The notes beneath the pieces are model-generated. The model made no database searches, was not told where the DNA came from, and was given only the letters and a program-made list of their open reading frames with translations. The position numbers were made by a program, and so were the translations under genes. A stretch of 17,487 nt of DNA from CAZWBR01 sp964404205 (lineage in GTDB: Bacteria; Bacteroidota; Bacteroidia; Bacteroidales; Prolixibacteraceae), in assembly GCA_964404205.1 (NCBI GenBank), contig CAYOJD010000072.1, positions 1-17,487 on the forward strand, read 5' to 3'. Shown here piece by piece: positions 5,813 to 14,286 of this stretch; position 1 is the first letter of the stretch; each line of letters opens with the position of its first letter.

Positions 5813-7777
5813 ATGATCGATCAGTCAACCGTACAGCGCATTCTCGATGCCGCCGAAATAGTAGATGTTGTTGGTGAATTTGTTACGCTTAAGCGTCGCG
5901 GGACCACCATGATTGGCCTCTGTCCGTTTCACAACGAGAAGACCCCCTCATTCAATGTTTCGCCGGCCAAAGGGATTTATAAATGCTTTGGCTGTGGCAA
6001 AGGGGGATCCTCGGTCAATTTTGTAATGGAACACGAGCACCTGTCGTACACCGAGGCGCTCAAATGGCTGGCCAAAAAATATCATATCGAAGTTCGCGAA
6101 AAAGAAGAGAGCCCGGAAGATATCCGTGAGCGAAACGACAGGGAAAGCCAGATGATTGTCTCGGAGTTTGCCCGTCAATTTTTCCAGCAGCAATTGTGGG
6201 AAAGCGATCAGGGACGGCTTATCGGATTAAGTTATTTCCGCGAACGCGGCTTCCGCGACGACATTATCAAAAAATTCGGACTTGGCTTTTGCCCTGACGG
6301 AAAAGATATATTCACGGTAGCAGCCCAGAAAGAGGGATACAAAATGGAGTTCCTTGAAAAGACCGGGCTCACCATCAAGCGCGATGACTGGGTGCGTGAC
6401 CGCTTTGCAGGAAGGGTTATGTTCCCGATTACCAGCATCTCGGGACGCGTGATTGCCTTTGGCGGACGAACACTTTCGCAGGACAAAACCATTGCCAAAT
6501 ACCTCAATTCGCCCGAATCGGAGATCTATCATAAAAGCCGTGTGCTTTATGGAATTTATGAGGCTAAACGGGCAATAATTCAGGAAGACAGCTGTTATCT
6601 GGTTGAGGGTTATACCGATGTAATTTCAATGCACCAGGCCGGTATCGAGAATGTGGTAGCCTCGTCGGGAACATCGCTCACCACCGATCAGATAAGGTTA
6701 ATCCGCCGCTTCACCAACAATGTCACCATTCTTTACGATGGCGATCAGGCCGGTATTAAAGCTTCGCTGCGAGGTATCGATATGGTTTTGGAACAAGGCA
6801 TCAACGTAAAAGTATTGCTTTTGCCCGATGGCGAAGACCCTGATTCATTTTCACGTTCGATGGGGGCATCCGAATTGAAAGCCTACATCAAGCAGCGCGA
6901 AACCGATTTCATCAAGTTCAAGACCAATCTTTTATTGGCCGGCACCGAAAACGACCCGCTGGCCCGGGCTCGACTAATCGGGGATATTGTCGGTTCGATA
7001 TCGGTTATCCCCGACGAGATTGTGCAAACCGAATACCTGAAAGAGTGCAGCCGGCTCCTCGATGTCCGGGAAGAGGTTTTATACAGCGAACTGAGAAAAT
7101 TAAAGCTGAAAAGCGATGAAGAGAAACTGAAACGCGAAGAACGGGAAGCTGGCCAGCAGCAGTTGCAGGATCTCGAACAGCCAAAGTTGCAACCTCAGGT
7201 GGTGCTGCCCGAGAAAAATCCGTGTGCCGTTGAAGAACGCGAAATACTTCGGATATTATTCAAATATGGCAAGATGAGAATGGCCGAGATTGCCGATGAG
7301 AACAGTGGCTCGGTAGTGGCCATAATCGTCGACGAGTACGTGCTGGGCGAGCTGTCAGCCGACCCGATGCGCTCGACCGATCCGATAGTAGCCGCAATTT
7401 TCGATGAATACGGGCAACAGTTTCGAAACGAGGGTTTCGATGCAGTCCGTCATTTTGTCTATCATCCCAATCCTCAAATCAGCAAAATGGTTTCCGATAT
7501 TCTTTCCGAGAAATACAGTTCCAGCCCATTCTGGAAGGCCCGTGGCAGCCATGTGGAAGAGGAGCAGGATCTGCTTTATTATCTGGTTCCCAAAATCTTA
7601 CAGGAATACAAACTTCGGTATGTCAAATATTTGAGCAATCAGATTCTGGAGAAGATGAAGAATATCCCGGGCGATAACCTGGAAGAATTTTTTGCCCTTC
7701 AGGGTCAATTTCAAAAGCTAAAAAGCGTGGAAGGCATTTTAAGCGAACGTCTTGGGAAAAGAACCATCAATCATTAA
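5813..7777 (+). CDS. dnaG: DNA primase
   Basis: DnaG makes the RNA primers for leading- and lagging-strand replication and works with the DnaB helicase. The 654-residue protein has the N-terminal CHC2 zinc-binding domain with C37, H40, C58 and C61 in the standard C-x2-H-x17-C-x2-C spacing, then the RNA polymerase core with the conserved DRFAGRVMFPI (196-206) and the TOPRIM subdomain: E265 and D269 in VEGYTD and the metal ligands D309 and D311 in YDGDQAG. The linker at about 430-475 is charged and Q-rich, and the C-terminal region (about 480-654) is the helicase-interaction domain, which is divergent in this phylum. The start is ATG 5813 (MIDQSTVQRILDAAEIVDVV), the usual Bacteroidetes N-terminus. 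It heads a plus-strand run, with the SDR gene 37 bases downstream. It is not in the rpsU-dnaG-rpoD arrangement known from Proteobacteria. Confidence 0.97.
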   Translation: MIDQSTVQRILDAAEIVDVVGEFVTLKRRGTTMIGLCPFHNEKTPSFNVSPAKGIYKCFGCGKGGSSVNFVMEHEHLSYTEALKWLAKKYHIEVREKEESPEDIRERNDRESQMIVSEFARQFFQQQLWESDQGRLIGLSYFRERGFRDDIIKKFGLGFCPDGKDIFTVAAQKEGYKMEFLEKTGLTIKRDDWVRDRFAGRVMFPITSISGRVIAFGGRTLSQDKTIAKYLNSPESEIYHKSRVLYGIYEAKRAIIQEDSCYLVEGYTDVISMHQAGIENVVASSGTSLTTDQIRLIRRFTNNVTILYDGDQAGIKASLRGIDMVLEQGINVKVLLLPDGEDPDSFSRSMGASELKAYIKQRETDFIKFKTNLLLAGTENDPLARARLIGDIVGSISVIPDEIVQTEYLKECSRLLDVREEVLYSELRKLKLKSDEEKLKREEREAGQQQLQDLEQPKLQPQVVLPEKNPCAVEEREILRILFKYGKMRMAEIADENSGSVVAIIVDEYVLGELSADPMRSTDPIVAAIFDEYGQQFRNEGFDAVRHFVYHPNPQISKMVSDILSEKYSSSPFWKARGSHVEEEQDLLYYLVPKILQEYKLRYVKYLSNQILEKMKNIPGDNLEEFFALQGQFQKLKSVEGILSERLGKRTINH

Positions 7778-7814
7778 TTGAAAAAGTATCTTATTCTACC
7801 ATAAATAGTTCAGC

Positions 7815-8846
7815 ATGATTTTAGTTACCGGAGGAACCGGCATGTTAGGAGCCAGGCTACTTTTCGACCTCGTCAGCAGAGGCGAACAGGTAAGGGCCAT
7901 ACGGAGAAAATCGTCAGACATAGGTTTGGTGAGATGGATTTTTTCGTGGTACGGCAGCGAAGGCACTACCCTTTTCGATGCCATTGAATGGGTGGAAGCC
8001 GATATGCTCGACCGCGATTCGCTCCGCCCGGCACTCGCGGGTGTCGATAAAATATTTCACCTTGCAGCGCTTGTCTCTTTCGATCCAAGGGAGAGAGCGC
8101 AGATGATCCATATCAACTCCGAAGGAACCCTCAATATCGCCGAACTGGCGATTGAAGAGGGCGTTCAGCGATTTTGCCATGTCAGTTCCATCGCTGCACT
8201 GGGCGAAACGTCTGCCGGAATCGTAACCAATGAAGCGGCTGGATGGAGCAGCGACTCGCACCATTCAGCTTATTCCGAAAGCAAGTTTCGGTCCGAAATG
8301 GAGGTATGGCGCACATTTTACAATGGACTGGAAGGTGTGATAGTCAACCCTTCGGTCATTTTGGGACCGGGCAACTGGCACAATGGTTCTCCGAAATTCT
8401 TCGAAACGATAGATAAAGGCTTGAGATTCTATACCATTGGCGGGACAGGCTTTGTCGATGCTGCCGATGTTTCGCGCGCCATGATAGAGCTATTGTTCCA
8501 TCGCGAATGGGAAAAGGTGAAAGGCAACCGATTTATCCTGAACAGTTGCAACCTTCTGTACCGTGATTTTTTCAACAAGATAGCTGACAGTCTTGGTAAA
8601 CCCCGCCCCAAATATCAGGCTGGGGTGCATATGATGAACTTTGTATGGCGCTTACTTAAATTAGGCTCGTGGTTTACCGGAAAGCCACCGCTGATTACCC
8701 GCGATACCGCCCGAAGTTCGTCGTCCGTGTCGCTCTACGATGGGTCTAAAATCGACCAGGTTATCGGTTTCCGTTATACGCCTATCGACCACACCATTCA
8801 GAAAATTGCCGATATTTATATCAAAGAGCGAAGAAATAATCGATAG
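7815..8846 (+). CDS. extended SDR-family NAD(P)-dependent oxidoreductase/epimerase
   Basis: A 343-residue protein of the extended short-chain dehydrogenase/reductase class (NAD-dependent epimerase/dehydratase, close in form to 3-beta-hydroxysteroid dehydrogenase and dihydroflavonol reductase types). The Rossmann nucleotide-binding motif is VTGGTGMLGARL (4-15), the adenine/NAD contact HLAAL is at 82-86, the catalytic serine is in HVSSIAALG (S124/S125), and the active-site Y153-x3-K157 occurs in YSESK. NPSVILGPGNW (178-188) is the family's substrate-side element. The substrate is unknown: nucleotide sugars, hydroxy-steroid-like lipids and flavonoid-like ketones are all handled by relatives. It follows dnaG with a 37-base gap and no obvious promoter or terminator, so cotranscription is likely but a functional link with the primase is not implied. 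Confidence 0.9.
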   Translation: MILVTGGTGMLGARLLFDLVSRGEQVRAIRRKSSDIGLVRWIFSWYGSEGTTLFDAIEWVEADMLDRDSLRPALAGVDKIFHLAALVSFDPRERAQMIHINSEGTLNIAELAIEEGVQRFCHVSSIAALGETSAGIVTNEAAGWSSDSHHSAYSESKFRSEMEVWRTFYNGLEGVIVNPSVILGPGNWHNGSPKFFETIDKGLRFYTIGGTGFVDAADVSRAMIELLFHREWEKVKGNRFILNSCNLLYRDFFNKIADSLGKPRPKYQAGVHMMNFVWRLLKLGSWFTGKPPLITRDTARSSSSVSLYDGSKIDQVIGFRYTPIDHTIQKIADIYIKERRNNR

Positions 8847-8927
8847 TATACCGACTGACATTTTTTTATCCCCACGCAACTATTTCCCCATCTCCGGCAT
8901 CTGAATTACAAACTACCAACTATTATC

Positions 8928-9683
8928 ATGAAAAATAAGCGCTTACTCATTTTAGCGGGCCTTCTGTTCATTTCGACTATGGTAACCGCCCAAAAAGGGG
9001 TGGTCTATCTGAAGAACGGGAGTGTGGTACGCGGTTCGATTATCAATCAACCTTCAGATGGATCGGTAAAGATCGAAACCGGCGACAACAGCATCTGGGT
9101 CTTTGAACCCAATGCCATTGACAGTGTTTCGTTCAAAACCAAACACCTCAACCCTTTACACACCGGTTATTTCAATCTCACCGAAGCTGGTGTACTTGCA
9201 GGGAATTCGGACAACAACAAAAAAGCCCCTTTTACAATAATGAATATCAGCGGGTGGCAATTGGCCAACGGAATCTCGGCCGGGATTGGCGTTGGCGTCG
9301 AATTTTTCAGCGAAACGTATCTTCCGGTAGTGGCCGATTTCAGGTACACCGTTCAACGCAACCGAACTATGCCTTTTGCAGGATTACAGGCAGGCTACAG
9401 TATCGCACTCGAAAATGCCGACAAACAATATATCTATAACTATCCGGCTTTCAGCAACCTGATTTGGCCCGGCCCCACCGGACAGGAGGTAGAGGTGGAT
9501 GCCCGAGGCGGGTTTTTAGTGAACCCATCGATTGGGTTTATCAGTTCACTGAACGATAATATGGCCATGACCTTCAGTGTCGGCTACCGAATCATGCGAC
9601 ATCGCTACAGCCGTGGAGAACTCAATAAACTGGATGTCGACTTCAACAGGCTTTCGATCAAAATCGGACTATTGTTTAAGTAA
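8928..9683 (+). CDS. secreted protein with small N-terminal beta domain and outer-membrane barrel
   Basis: A 251-residue protein with a clear signal peptide (MKNKRLLILAGLLFISTMVTA, cleavage expected after A21). The mature N-terminus (about 23-72, GVVYLKNGSVVRGSIINQ...VKIETGDNSIWVF) resembles the short beta-rich domain seen at the start of many Bacteroidetes exported proteins. The rest alternates glycine- and aromatic-rich beta strands (SAGIGVGVEFFSETYLPVVADFRY, PFAGLQAGYSIAL, GFLVNPSIGFISSL, AMTFSVGYRIM) and ends in RLSIKIGLLFK, consistent with an outer-membrane barrel of about eight strands. The family is unnamed to my knowledge. The LVIVD lipoprotein gene follows after 18 bases, so the two probably form one envelope unit. 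The 81 bases upstream hold no exact -7 box; transcription could start there with a weaker promoter or read through from the SDR gene. Confidence 0.82.
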   Translation: MKNKRLLILAGLLFISTMVTAQKGVVYLKNGSVVRGSIINQPSDGSVKIETGDNSIWVFEPNAIDSVSFKTKHLNPLHTGYFNLTEAGVLAGNSDNNKKAPFTIMNISGWQLANGISAGIGVGVEFFSETYLPVVADFRYTVQRNRTMPFAGLQAGYSIALENADKQYIYNYPAFSNLIWPGPTGQEVEVDARGGFLVNPSIGFISSLNDNMAMTFSVGYRIMRHRYSRGELNKLDVDFNRLSIKIGLLFK

Positions 9684-9701
9684 CCCCAAACCGGAATAAT
9701 C

Positions 9702-10982
9702 ATGAAAAGAATATTTAGCATCATACTCTCATTGATTGGTATATCGATGATTTTTGCTTCGTGCGAAGATAAATACACGGAAGAATATTACGAGCTGCAA
9801 CCCGTTTACCTCAGCTATGCCGACTTCCGACAGTCGGTAAAAATCACATCGGGCCACGACCTTGAAAAGCCAGGTAAAATTTACAACTGGAACCAATGGA
9901 TTTTCATCAACGAACTTACCGAAGGGATCCATATCTACGACAATAGCAATCCGACATCGCCGCAATACAAAGGGTTTATCACCATTCCGGGCAACGTCGA
10001 CATTGCCATTCAAAACAACATAATGTATGCCGACAGCTACATCGATTTGGTCGCCATCGATCTTTCCGATATGAGCAATATCAAAGAGGTGGGCCGTGCC
10101 AAGAGTGTATTCACCTATTCGGTTCCGGCCTACGAAAGCGGCTATCGCCTGGGCAAAATCGACGACACTCAAGGAGTTGTTGTTGATTGGACGGTAAAAA
10201 AGGTCCGCAAAGAGACAGAGCATATCGACTATCCGGTATATCCACTTTATTATGCCGAGAAATTCAGCGACTTTGCGTCATTAAATGCAGCTGCAAATGG
10301 AACCAGCAGCGCAGCTGCCGTTTCCGGGGTTGGCGGTTCGATGGCCCGTTTCGGGCTTACCGGCAACAATCTGCTCAGTGTCGATAACAGCTCCTACTAT
10401 TGTTTCGATCTTTCCAATCCATCAACCCCTACGTTGAAATATAAAAACTACATAGGCTGGAACGTCGAAACAATGTTTCTCTATGGTGCCAGAATGTTTC
10501 TCGGCACCAGCACCGGAATGTTGGTTTACGATATCACCAATACCAGCAGTCCGACCTACATCTCGAATTTTTGGCATATTACCGGATGCGATCCTGTTGT
10601 TGTTCAAAACAATAAAGCCTACGTCACCATTCGCGGGGGGAACATCTGCGGAGGCACAACCAACCGGCTCGATGTACTGGATATCACAAATATTTCATCT
10701 ATTGGCCTGATTCGATCTTATAACATGGAAAGTCCGTATGGATTGGGCATCGATGATGAACTTCTTTTCCTTTGCGACGGGAAAGCGGGGTTGAAAATTT
10801 ACACCATTTCAGACCCCTATCTGATTGCAGAAAACATGATTGCCAAGTTTAGCGATATTCATGCCTACGATGCCATTCCGCTGGGCAGTTCCCTTTTGCT
10901 TATTGGCGATGATGGTTTTTACCAGTACGACTATACCAACCTTACCAATATCAAGCAAATTAGCGCTATAAAGGTTAAATAA
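9702..10982 (+). CDS. LVIVD-repeat beta-propeller lipoprotein
   Basis: A 426-residue exported lipoprotein. The signal peptide ends in the lipobox FASC with C21 as the lipidated residue. The next residues (EDKYTEEYYE) are strongly acidic, which in Bacteroidetes lipoproteins fits the lipoprotein export signal that sends them to the cell surface. The body has at least five repeats of the LVIVD type, each with a strand and a D-[IL]-[ST]-[ND]-x-[ST]-x-[PI] turn: GIHIYDNSNPTSP, LVAIDLSDMSNI, YYCFDLSNPSTP, GMLVYDITNTSSP, LDVLDITNISSI, and more degenerate copies near the C-terminus (LKIYTISDPYLI, YQYDYTNLTNI). Such repeats form beta-propeller blades. LVIVD proteins are common in this phylum, but their ligand is unknown. 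It is the last gene of the plus-strand run, followed after 21 bases by a strong terminator. Confidence 0.87.
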   Translation: MKRIFSIILSLIGISMIFASCEDKYTEEYYELQPVYLSYADFRQSVKITSGHDLEKPGKIYNWNQWIFINELTEGIHIYDNSNPTSPQYKGFITIPGNVDIAIQNNIMYADSYIDLVAIDLSDMSNIKEVGRAKSVFTYSVPAYESGYRLGKIDDTQGVVVDWTVKKVRKETEHIDYPVYPLYYAEKFSDFASLNAAANGTSSAAAVSGVGGSMARFGLTGNNLLSVDNSSYYCFDLSNPSTPTLKYKNYIGWNVETMFLYGARMFLGTSTGMLVYDITNTSSPTYISNFWHITGCDPVVVQNNKAYVTIRGGNICGGTTNRLDVLDITNISSIGLIRSYNMESPYGLGIDDELLFLCDGKAGLKIYTISDPYLIAENMIAKFSDIHAYDAIPLGSSLLLIGDDGFYQYDYTNLTNIKQISAIKVK

Positions 10983-11003
10983 CTGTTTTTAAGTTCCGAA
11001 AGC

Positions 11004-11038
11004 AAAAATGCCCGTCGATAAGACCGACGGGCATTTTT
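11004..11038. terminator. bidirectional intrinsic terminator
   Basis: A perfect 14-bp inverted repeat: AAAAATGCCCGTCG (11004-11017), a seven-base loop (11018-11024), then CGACGGGCATTTTT (11025-11038). The stem has a GC-rich core with a T run on each strand's 3' side, so it can end transcription from both the LVIVD lipoprotein gene (stop at 10982) and the convergent NlpE-META gene (stop at 11058). Confidence 0.93.
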
Positions 11039-11057
11039 CGCTGTTATTGAATATGAA

Positions 11058-11858
11058 TTATCTGAGATAAACACATTTGAATTTAGCCAACGGAGCCATT
11101 CTGGCGCGGTTGAGAGATAGCGTATCATCTTTAACGGTATAATTGTCGACGACCTGAAGTATCTTCATAAACTCTCCTTCTACTTCCATATCGGGACAAG
11201 CCATTAAGGTTCCGGCCATTTGCGACAGTTTGATACGGTTACCCGGAGCCAGTTCGTATTTGCCCAGAATGCGGTTACAGCCCCCCGAACCGAAAACACG
11301 TGAATCTTCGATTTTGAAAATCAAGTGAGGCTCGCTGGCTGCATCTTCCTTTATCACAACTGGTTTACCATTTAGCTCAATCAGTTTCCAATACTTTTCC
11401 GTAATCTCGTTGTCCACTTTATTTAATATATAATTATTTGCCAATGCGCCTTGAATTAAGTTCCCATCCTGGTCGAGCATAAATAGCTTATTCTCGCCTA
11501 CCTGAAACTGGCGCTTTGTGCCTGAAGGTTCAAGAAATGCAATCTTGTTTCCTGAACCGTTCCATGCGAATACCCCTTTTTCGGTGAAAACCTCTTCTTT
11601 GCCTTTATACTTTGACATTACCTGATAGCTCAAATCCTGATTGATAACAACAACCATTTCAATTCCTTCGCAATCGGCACACGGGACCATTCCCTGGTAA
11701 ACGCCTGGCCAATCCAGCGAATTTCTACTATTGTCAGCTGTAGGTGCTACAGGTTGGATTTGAATAACCGGCCCGACAGGCTGCGTTGCAGTTTTTGTAC
11801 TTTTACAGGCAACCATACCAACAGGTACAATCAACGCTAAAATGATTAAATTTCTCAT
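11058..11858 (-). CDS. lipoprotein with NlpE-like and META/HslJ domains
   Basis: A 266-residue lipoprotein: the signal peptide MRNLIILALIVPVGMVAC ends in a lipobox (MVAC, C18), followed by KSTK rather than acidic residues, so periplasm-facing placement is more likely than surface display. After a P/Q/T-rich linker (about 20-48) comes an NlpE-like domain (about 49-150) with its signature GVYQGMVPCADCEGI, including the C61-x2-C64 pair. A META (HslJ-type) domain follows (about 153-266): KYWKLIELNGKPV, SGGCNRILGKYEL and GTLMACPDMEVEGEF, with the usual two cysteines that can form a disulfide. In Enterobacteria NlpE senses envelope stress and META/HslJ is linked to novobiocin and heat-shock phenotypes; in Bacteroidetes the NlpE-META fusion is common and its role is not settled. 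It is monocistronic, with the best-matched promoter of the window upstream and a bidirectional terminator downstream. Confidence 0.92.
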   Translation of the reverse strand: MRNLIILALIVPVGMVACKSTKTATQPVGPVIQIQPVAPTADNSRNSLDWPGVYQGMVPCADCEGIEMVVVINQDLSYQVMSKYKGKEEVFTEKGVFAWNGSGNKIAFLEPSGTKRQFQVGENKLFMLDQDGNLIQGALANNYILNKVDNEITEKYWKLIELNGKPVVIKEDAASEPHLIFKIEDSRVFGSGGCNRILGKYELAPGNRIKLSQMAGTLMACPDMEVEGEFMKILQVVDNYTVKDDTLSLNRARMAPLAKFKCVYLR

Positions 11859-12087
11859 AATAAAATATTTAATTTGATTTCAAAATTAAAAATCAACGTT
11901 TGTGAATAGGTTCTATACCAAAATTATGCCATTCTTAATTGATTTCAAATAATTGGGCCAAAAGCAACGCAAACGAAGCTTTATTATTACGTACAGTTGT
12001 AAATAATCAGGAAGTATATCCGATTTAACAACCAGGTTATTTTCAGTGTTTTTGTTTTTTGTTACTTTTCGCAACCAATTATATGTT
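11859..12087. other. divergent region between the NlpE-META and DUF5916 genes
   Basis: This AT-rich spacer of 229 bases contains the consensus promoter for the NlpE-META gene (11919-11949), an extra -7-like box at 11881-11888 on the same strand, and a weak promoter candidate for the DUF5916 gene at 12040-12070. No small ORF with coding character, hairpin or repeat was recognised in the remainder. Confidence 0.55.
11919..11949 (-). promoter_or_regulatory. consensus Bacteroidetes promoter of the NlpE-META gene
   Basis: On the minus strand a perfect -33 box TTTG (11946-11949) is separated by exactly 19 bases from a perfect -7 box TAATTTTG (11919-11926). Transcription would start near 11912-11914, giving a 5' leader of about 55 AT-rich bases before the ATG at 11858. 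A second exact TAATTTTG sits nearer the gene at 11881-11888 but lacks a -33 box. Confidence 0.72.
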
Positions 12088-14286
12088 ATGATCAGACACA
12101 CTATCCTTGCAATTATTTTTTGTTTCCTTTTTTCTTCAGGATTTGCCGGCACGACAACTGCAACCGATAAAGATACATTGACTGCACCGCAGACCATCAA
12201 CCATAATTACAAATTGCTTGCTAAAAGGTTGAAAGGGGAAATAAAAATTGACGGTACACCTGACGAAGCCGACTGGCAAGTGGCCAACAAAGCCACCGAT
12301 TTTTATATGGTTTTGCCATACGATACCAGTTATAGCGTAGCCCGTTCGGAAGTGATGATGGCTTTCGATGACAAAGCCTTTTATGTTGCTTTTATTTTCT
12401 ATGATTCAATCCCCGGGAAACGCCCGGTAGAGTCACTACGCCGCGATTTTATGTTTGGCAACAACGATAATTTCCTGCTTTTTATCGACCCGTTTAACGA
12501 CCAGACCACTGGTTTTACGTTTGGCTTAAATGCAGCAGGTGCCATGTGGGATGGCACCATGAGCAACGGTGCCGCTTCGAACCTGATATGGGACAGTAAG
12601 TGGGAAGGTAAAACACAAAACTACGATAACCGTTGGAGTGCAGAAATGCGAATTCCCTTTAAATCGGTGCGGTACAAAAAGGGAGTCGACAACTGGAACG
12701 TACAGTTCTCGCGCCTCGACCTGAAGCTCAACGAAAAATCGGCCTGGGCCCCTGTGCCACGCCAATTTCCTACCGCATCGCTGGCCTATGCCGGCAAACT
12801 GAACTGGGAAACACCTCCGCCGCCATCAGGGCTTAAACTCTCACTAATTCCCTATCTGTTCGGCAGTGTAACTAAAAATTTCAGCAATAACGAGTCCAGT
12901 CATTTTCGCAAAGATTTCGGAATCGATGCCAAACTGGGGTTATCTTCGTCGCTCAACCTGGATTTAACTTATAATCCCGACTTTTCGCAAGCCGAAGTCG
13001 ATGATCAGGTAACCAATCTCGACCGGTTCGAACTCTACTTCCCCGAAAAAAGACAATTCTTTCTCGAGAACAGCGACCTCTTTGCCAACTATGGTACCGA
13101 CAATATTCGCCCCTTCTTTTCGCGACGTATTGGATTGGATGCTCCGGTTGATTTTGGAGCCAGGCTCAGCGGCAAGATTGGCAACGATTGGCGTATCGGC
13201 TTGATGGACATGCAAACCGAATCGGAAGGGAGCTACCTGTCCCGTAATTTCTTTGTGGCATCGGTGCAGAAAAAGGTTTTCTCGCGTTCGAATATCGGGA
13301 TGATATTCGTGAACAAACAACAACTTAACATTCCCGCCGGATGGCAAGGAAACGACTATAACAGAATTGCCGGAATCGAATATAACCTGGCCAGTCCCAA
13401 CAACTTCTGGACCGGAAAAGCATTCTTGCAGCAATCGTTTACCCCCAACCGTAAATCATCCAACTCGCTTTCGCAAGGATTTAATCTGGCCTACTCGCGA
13501 AAAACTTTCCTGTTGGAGCTGAAACAATTTTATGTAGGAAAGGAATTTTATGCCGAAACCGGCTATGTACCACGTATCGACTATTTTCGCATCAACCCGC
13601 GGGCTACCGTCCGTTTTTATCCCAAAAGCGGACCGATTGAATATCATGGTTTCTTCACTGAAGTCGATGATTTTTACCAACCCGATGATATGCAACTGAC
13701 CGACAGAGAGGTGTCGGCCGATTATGATTTTCAGTTCAAGAACCGCTCGTTGTTGCAGTTTAAAAGCAACTATATGTTTGTCAAGCTGAGAAATGCCTTT
13801 GACCCAACCAATAAAGGTGACCATTATCTGCCTGAAGGCAGTGAATACCACTGGAGCGATGCGTCGCTGAAGTTCTCGTCAGACAACCGGAAGATGTTTA
13901 AATATACGCTGGCAGCGGGTTACGGAGGTTATTTCAACGGGAAACGCTGGTTTACCGAAGGATCAATAAATTATCGCTTTCAGCCTTATGGTTATATATC
14001 TGTAATATACAGCTACAATAACCTCGACTTGCCCAACCCGTGGACTCCAACCGGATTCTGGCTGGTTGGGCCAAAACTCGATTTAACATTGCGCAACAAT
14101 CTCTTTTTCACAACTTATGTGCAATACAACGAACAGGCCGACAACCTGAATATCAATGCACGGTTTCAGTGGCGCTATAAACCGGTTTCCGACCTCTTCC
14201 TGGTCTATACCGACAATTATTTTCCGGGGGAACTACAGGCCAAAAACCGTGCACTGGTGATGAAACTGACCTACTGGTTCAACTAA
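12088..14286 (+). CDS. DUF5916 outer-membrane protein with CBM9-like N-terminal domain
   Basis: A 732-residue exported protein. The signal peptide (about 1-20, MIRHTILAIIFCFLFSSGFA) is followed by a carbohydrate-binding family 9-like domain at about 45-235 with the characteristic opening KRLKGEIKIDGTPDEADWQVA and later FLLFIDPFNDQTTGFTFGLNAAG and WSAEMRIPFKSV. The remainder (about 245-732) is the DUF5916 region: LSLIPYLFGSVTKNF, LDLTYNPDFSQAEVDDQVTNLDRFELYFPEKRQFFLEN and FFSRRIG are its hallmarks. Many amphipathic strands and an aromatic C-terminus (LVMKLTYWFN) point to an outer-membrane barrel. These proteins are frequent in Bacteroidetes; their substrate is not known and glycan binding is inferred only from the CBM9-like part. 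An in-frame GTG at 12046 has a poor context and no signal-peptide start, so ATG 12088 is chosen. A weak promoter (TTTT at 12040-12043, 19-base spacer, TACTTTTC) lies just upstream. The gene ends exactly where the convergent CDGSH gene ends. Confidence 0.9.
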   Translation: MIRHTILAIIFCFLFSSGFAGTTTATDKDTLTAPQTINHNYKLLAKRLKGEIKIDGTPDEADWQVANKATDFYMVLPYDTSYSVARSEVMMAFDDKAFYVAFIFYDSIPGKRPVESLRRDFMFGNNDNFLLFIDPFNDQTTGFTFGLNAAGAMWDGTMSNGAASNLIWDSKWEGKTQNYDNRWSAEMRIPFKSVRYKKGVDNWNVQFSRLDLKLNEKSAWAPVPRQFPTASLAYAGKLNWETPPPPSGLKLSLIPYLFGSVTKNFSNNESSHFRKDFGIDAKLGLSSSLNLDLTYNPDFSQAEVDDQVTNLDRFELYFPEKRQFFLENSDLFANYGTDNIRPFFSRRIGLDAPVDFGARLSGKIGNDWRIGLMDMQTESEGSYLSRNFFVASVQKKVFSRSNIGMIFVNKQQLNIPAGWQGNDYNRIAGIEYNLASPNNFWTGKAFLQQSFTPNRKSSNSLSQGFNLAYSRKTFLLELKQFYVGKEFYAETGYVPRIDYFRINPRATVRFYPKSGPIEYHGFFTEVDDFYQPDDMQLTDREVSADYDFQFKNRSLLQFKSNYMFVKLRNAFDPTNKGDHYLPEGSEYHWSDASLKFSSDNRKMFKYTLAAGYGGYFNGKRWFTEGSINYRFQPYGYISVIYSYNNLDLPNPWTPTGFWLVGPKLDLTLRNNLFFTTYVQYNEQADNLNINARFQWRYKPVSDLFLVYTDNYFPGELQAKNRALVMKLTYWFN

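Noticed and set aside
12964..13434. A 156-codon minus-strand open frame inside the DUF5916 gene
   Set aside because: It is antisense to clear family motifs and lacks a promoter or start signal.
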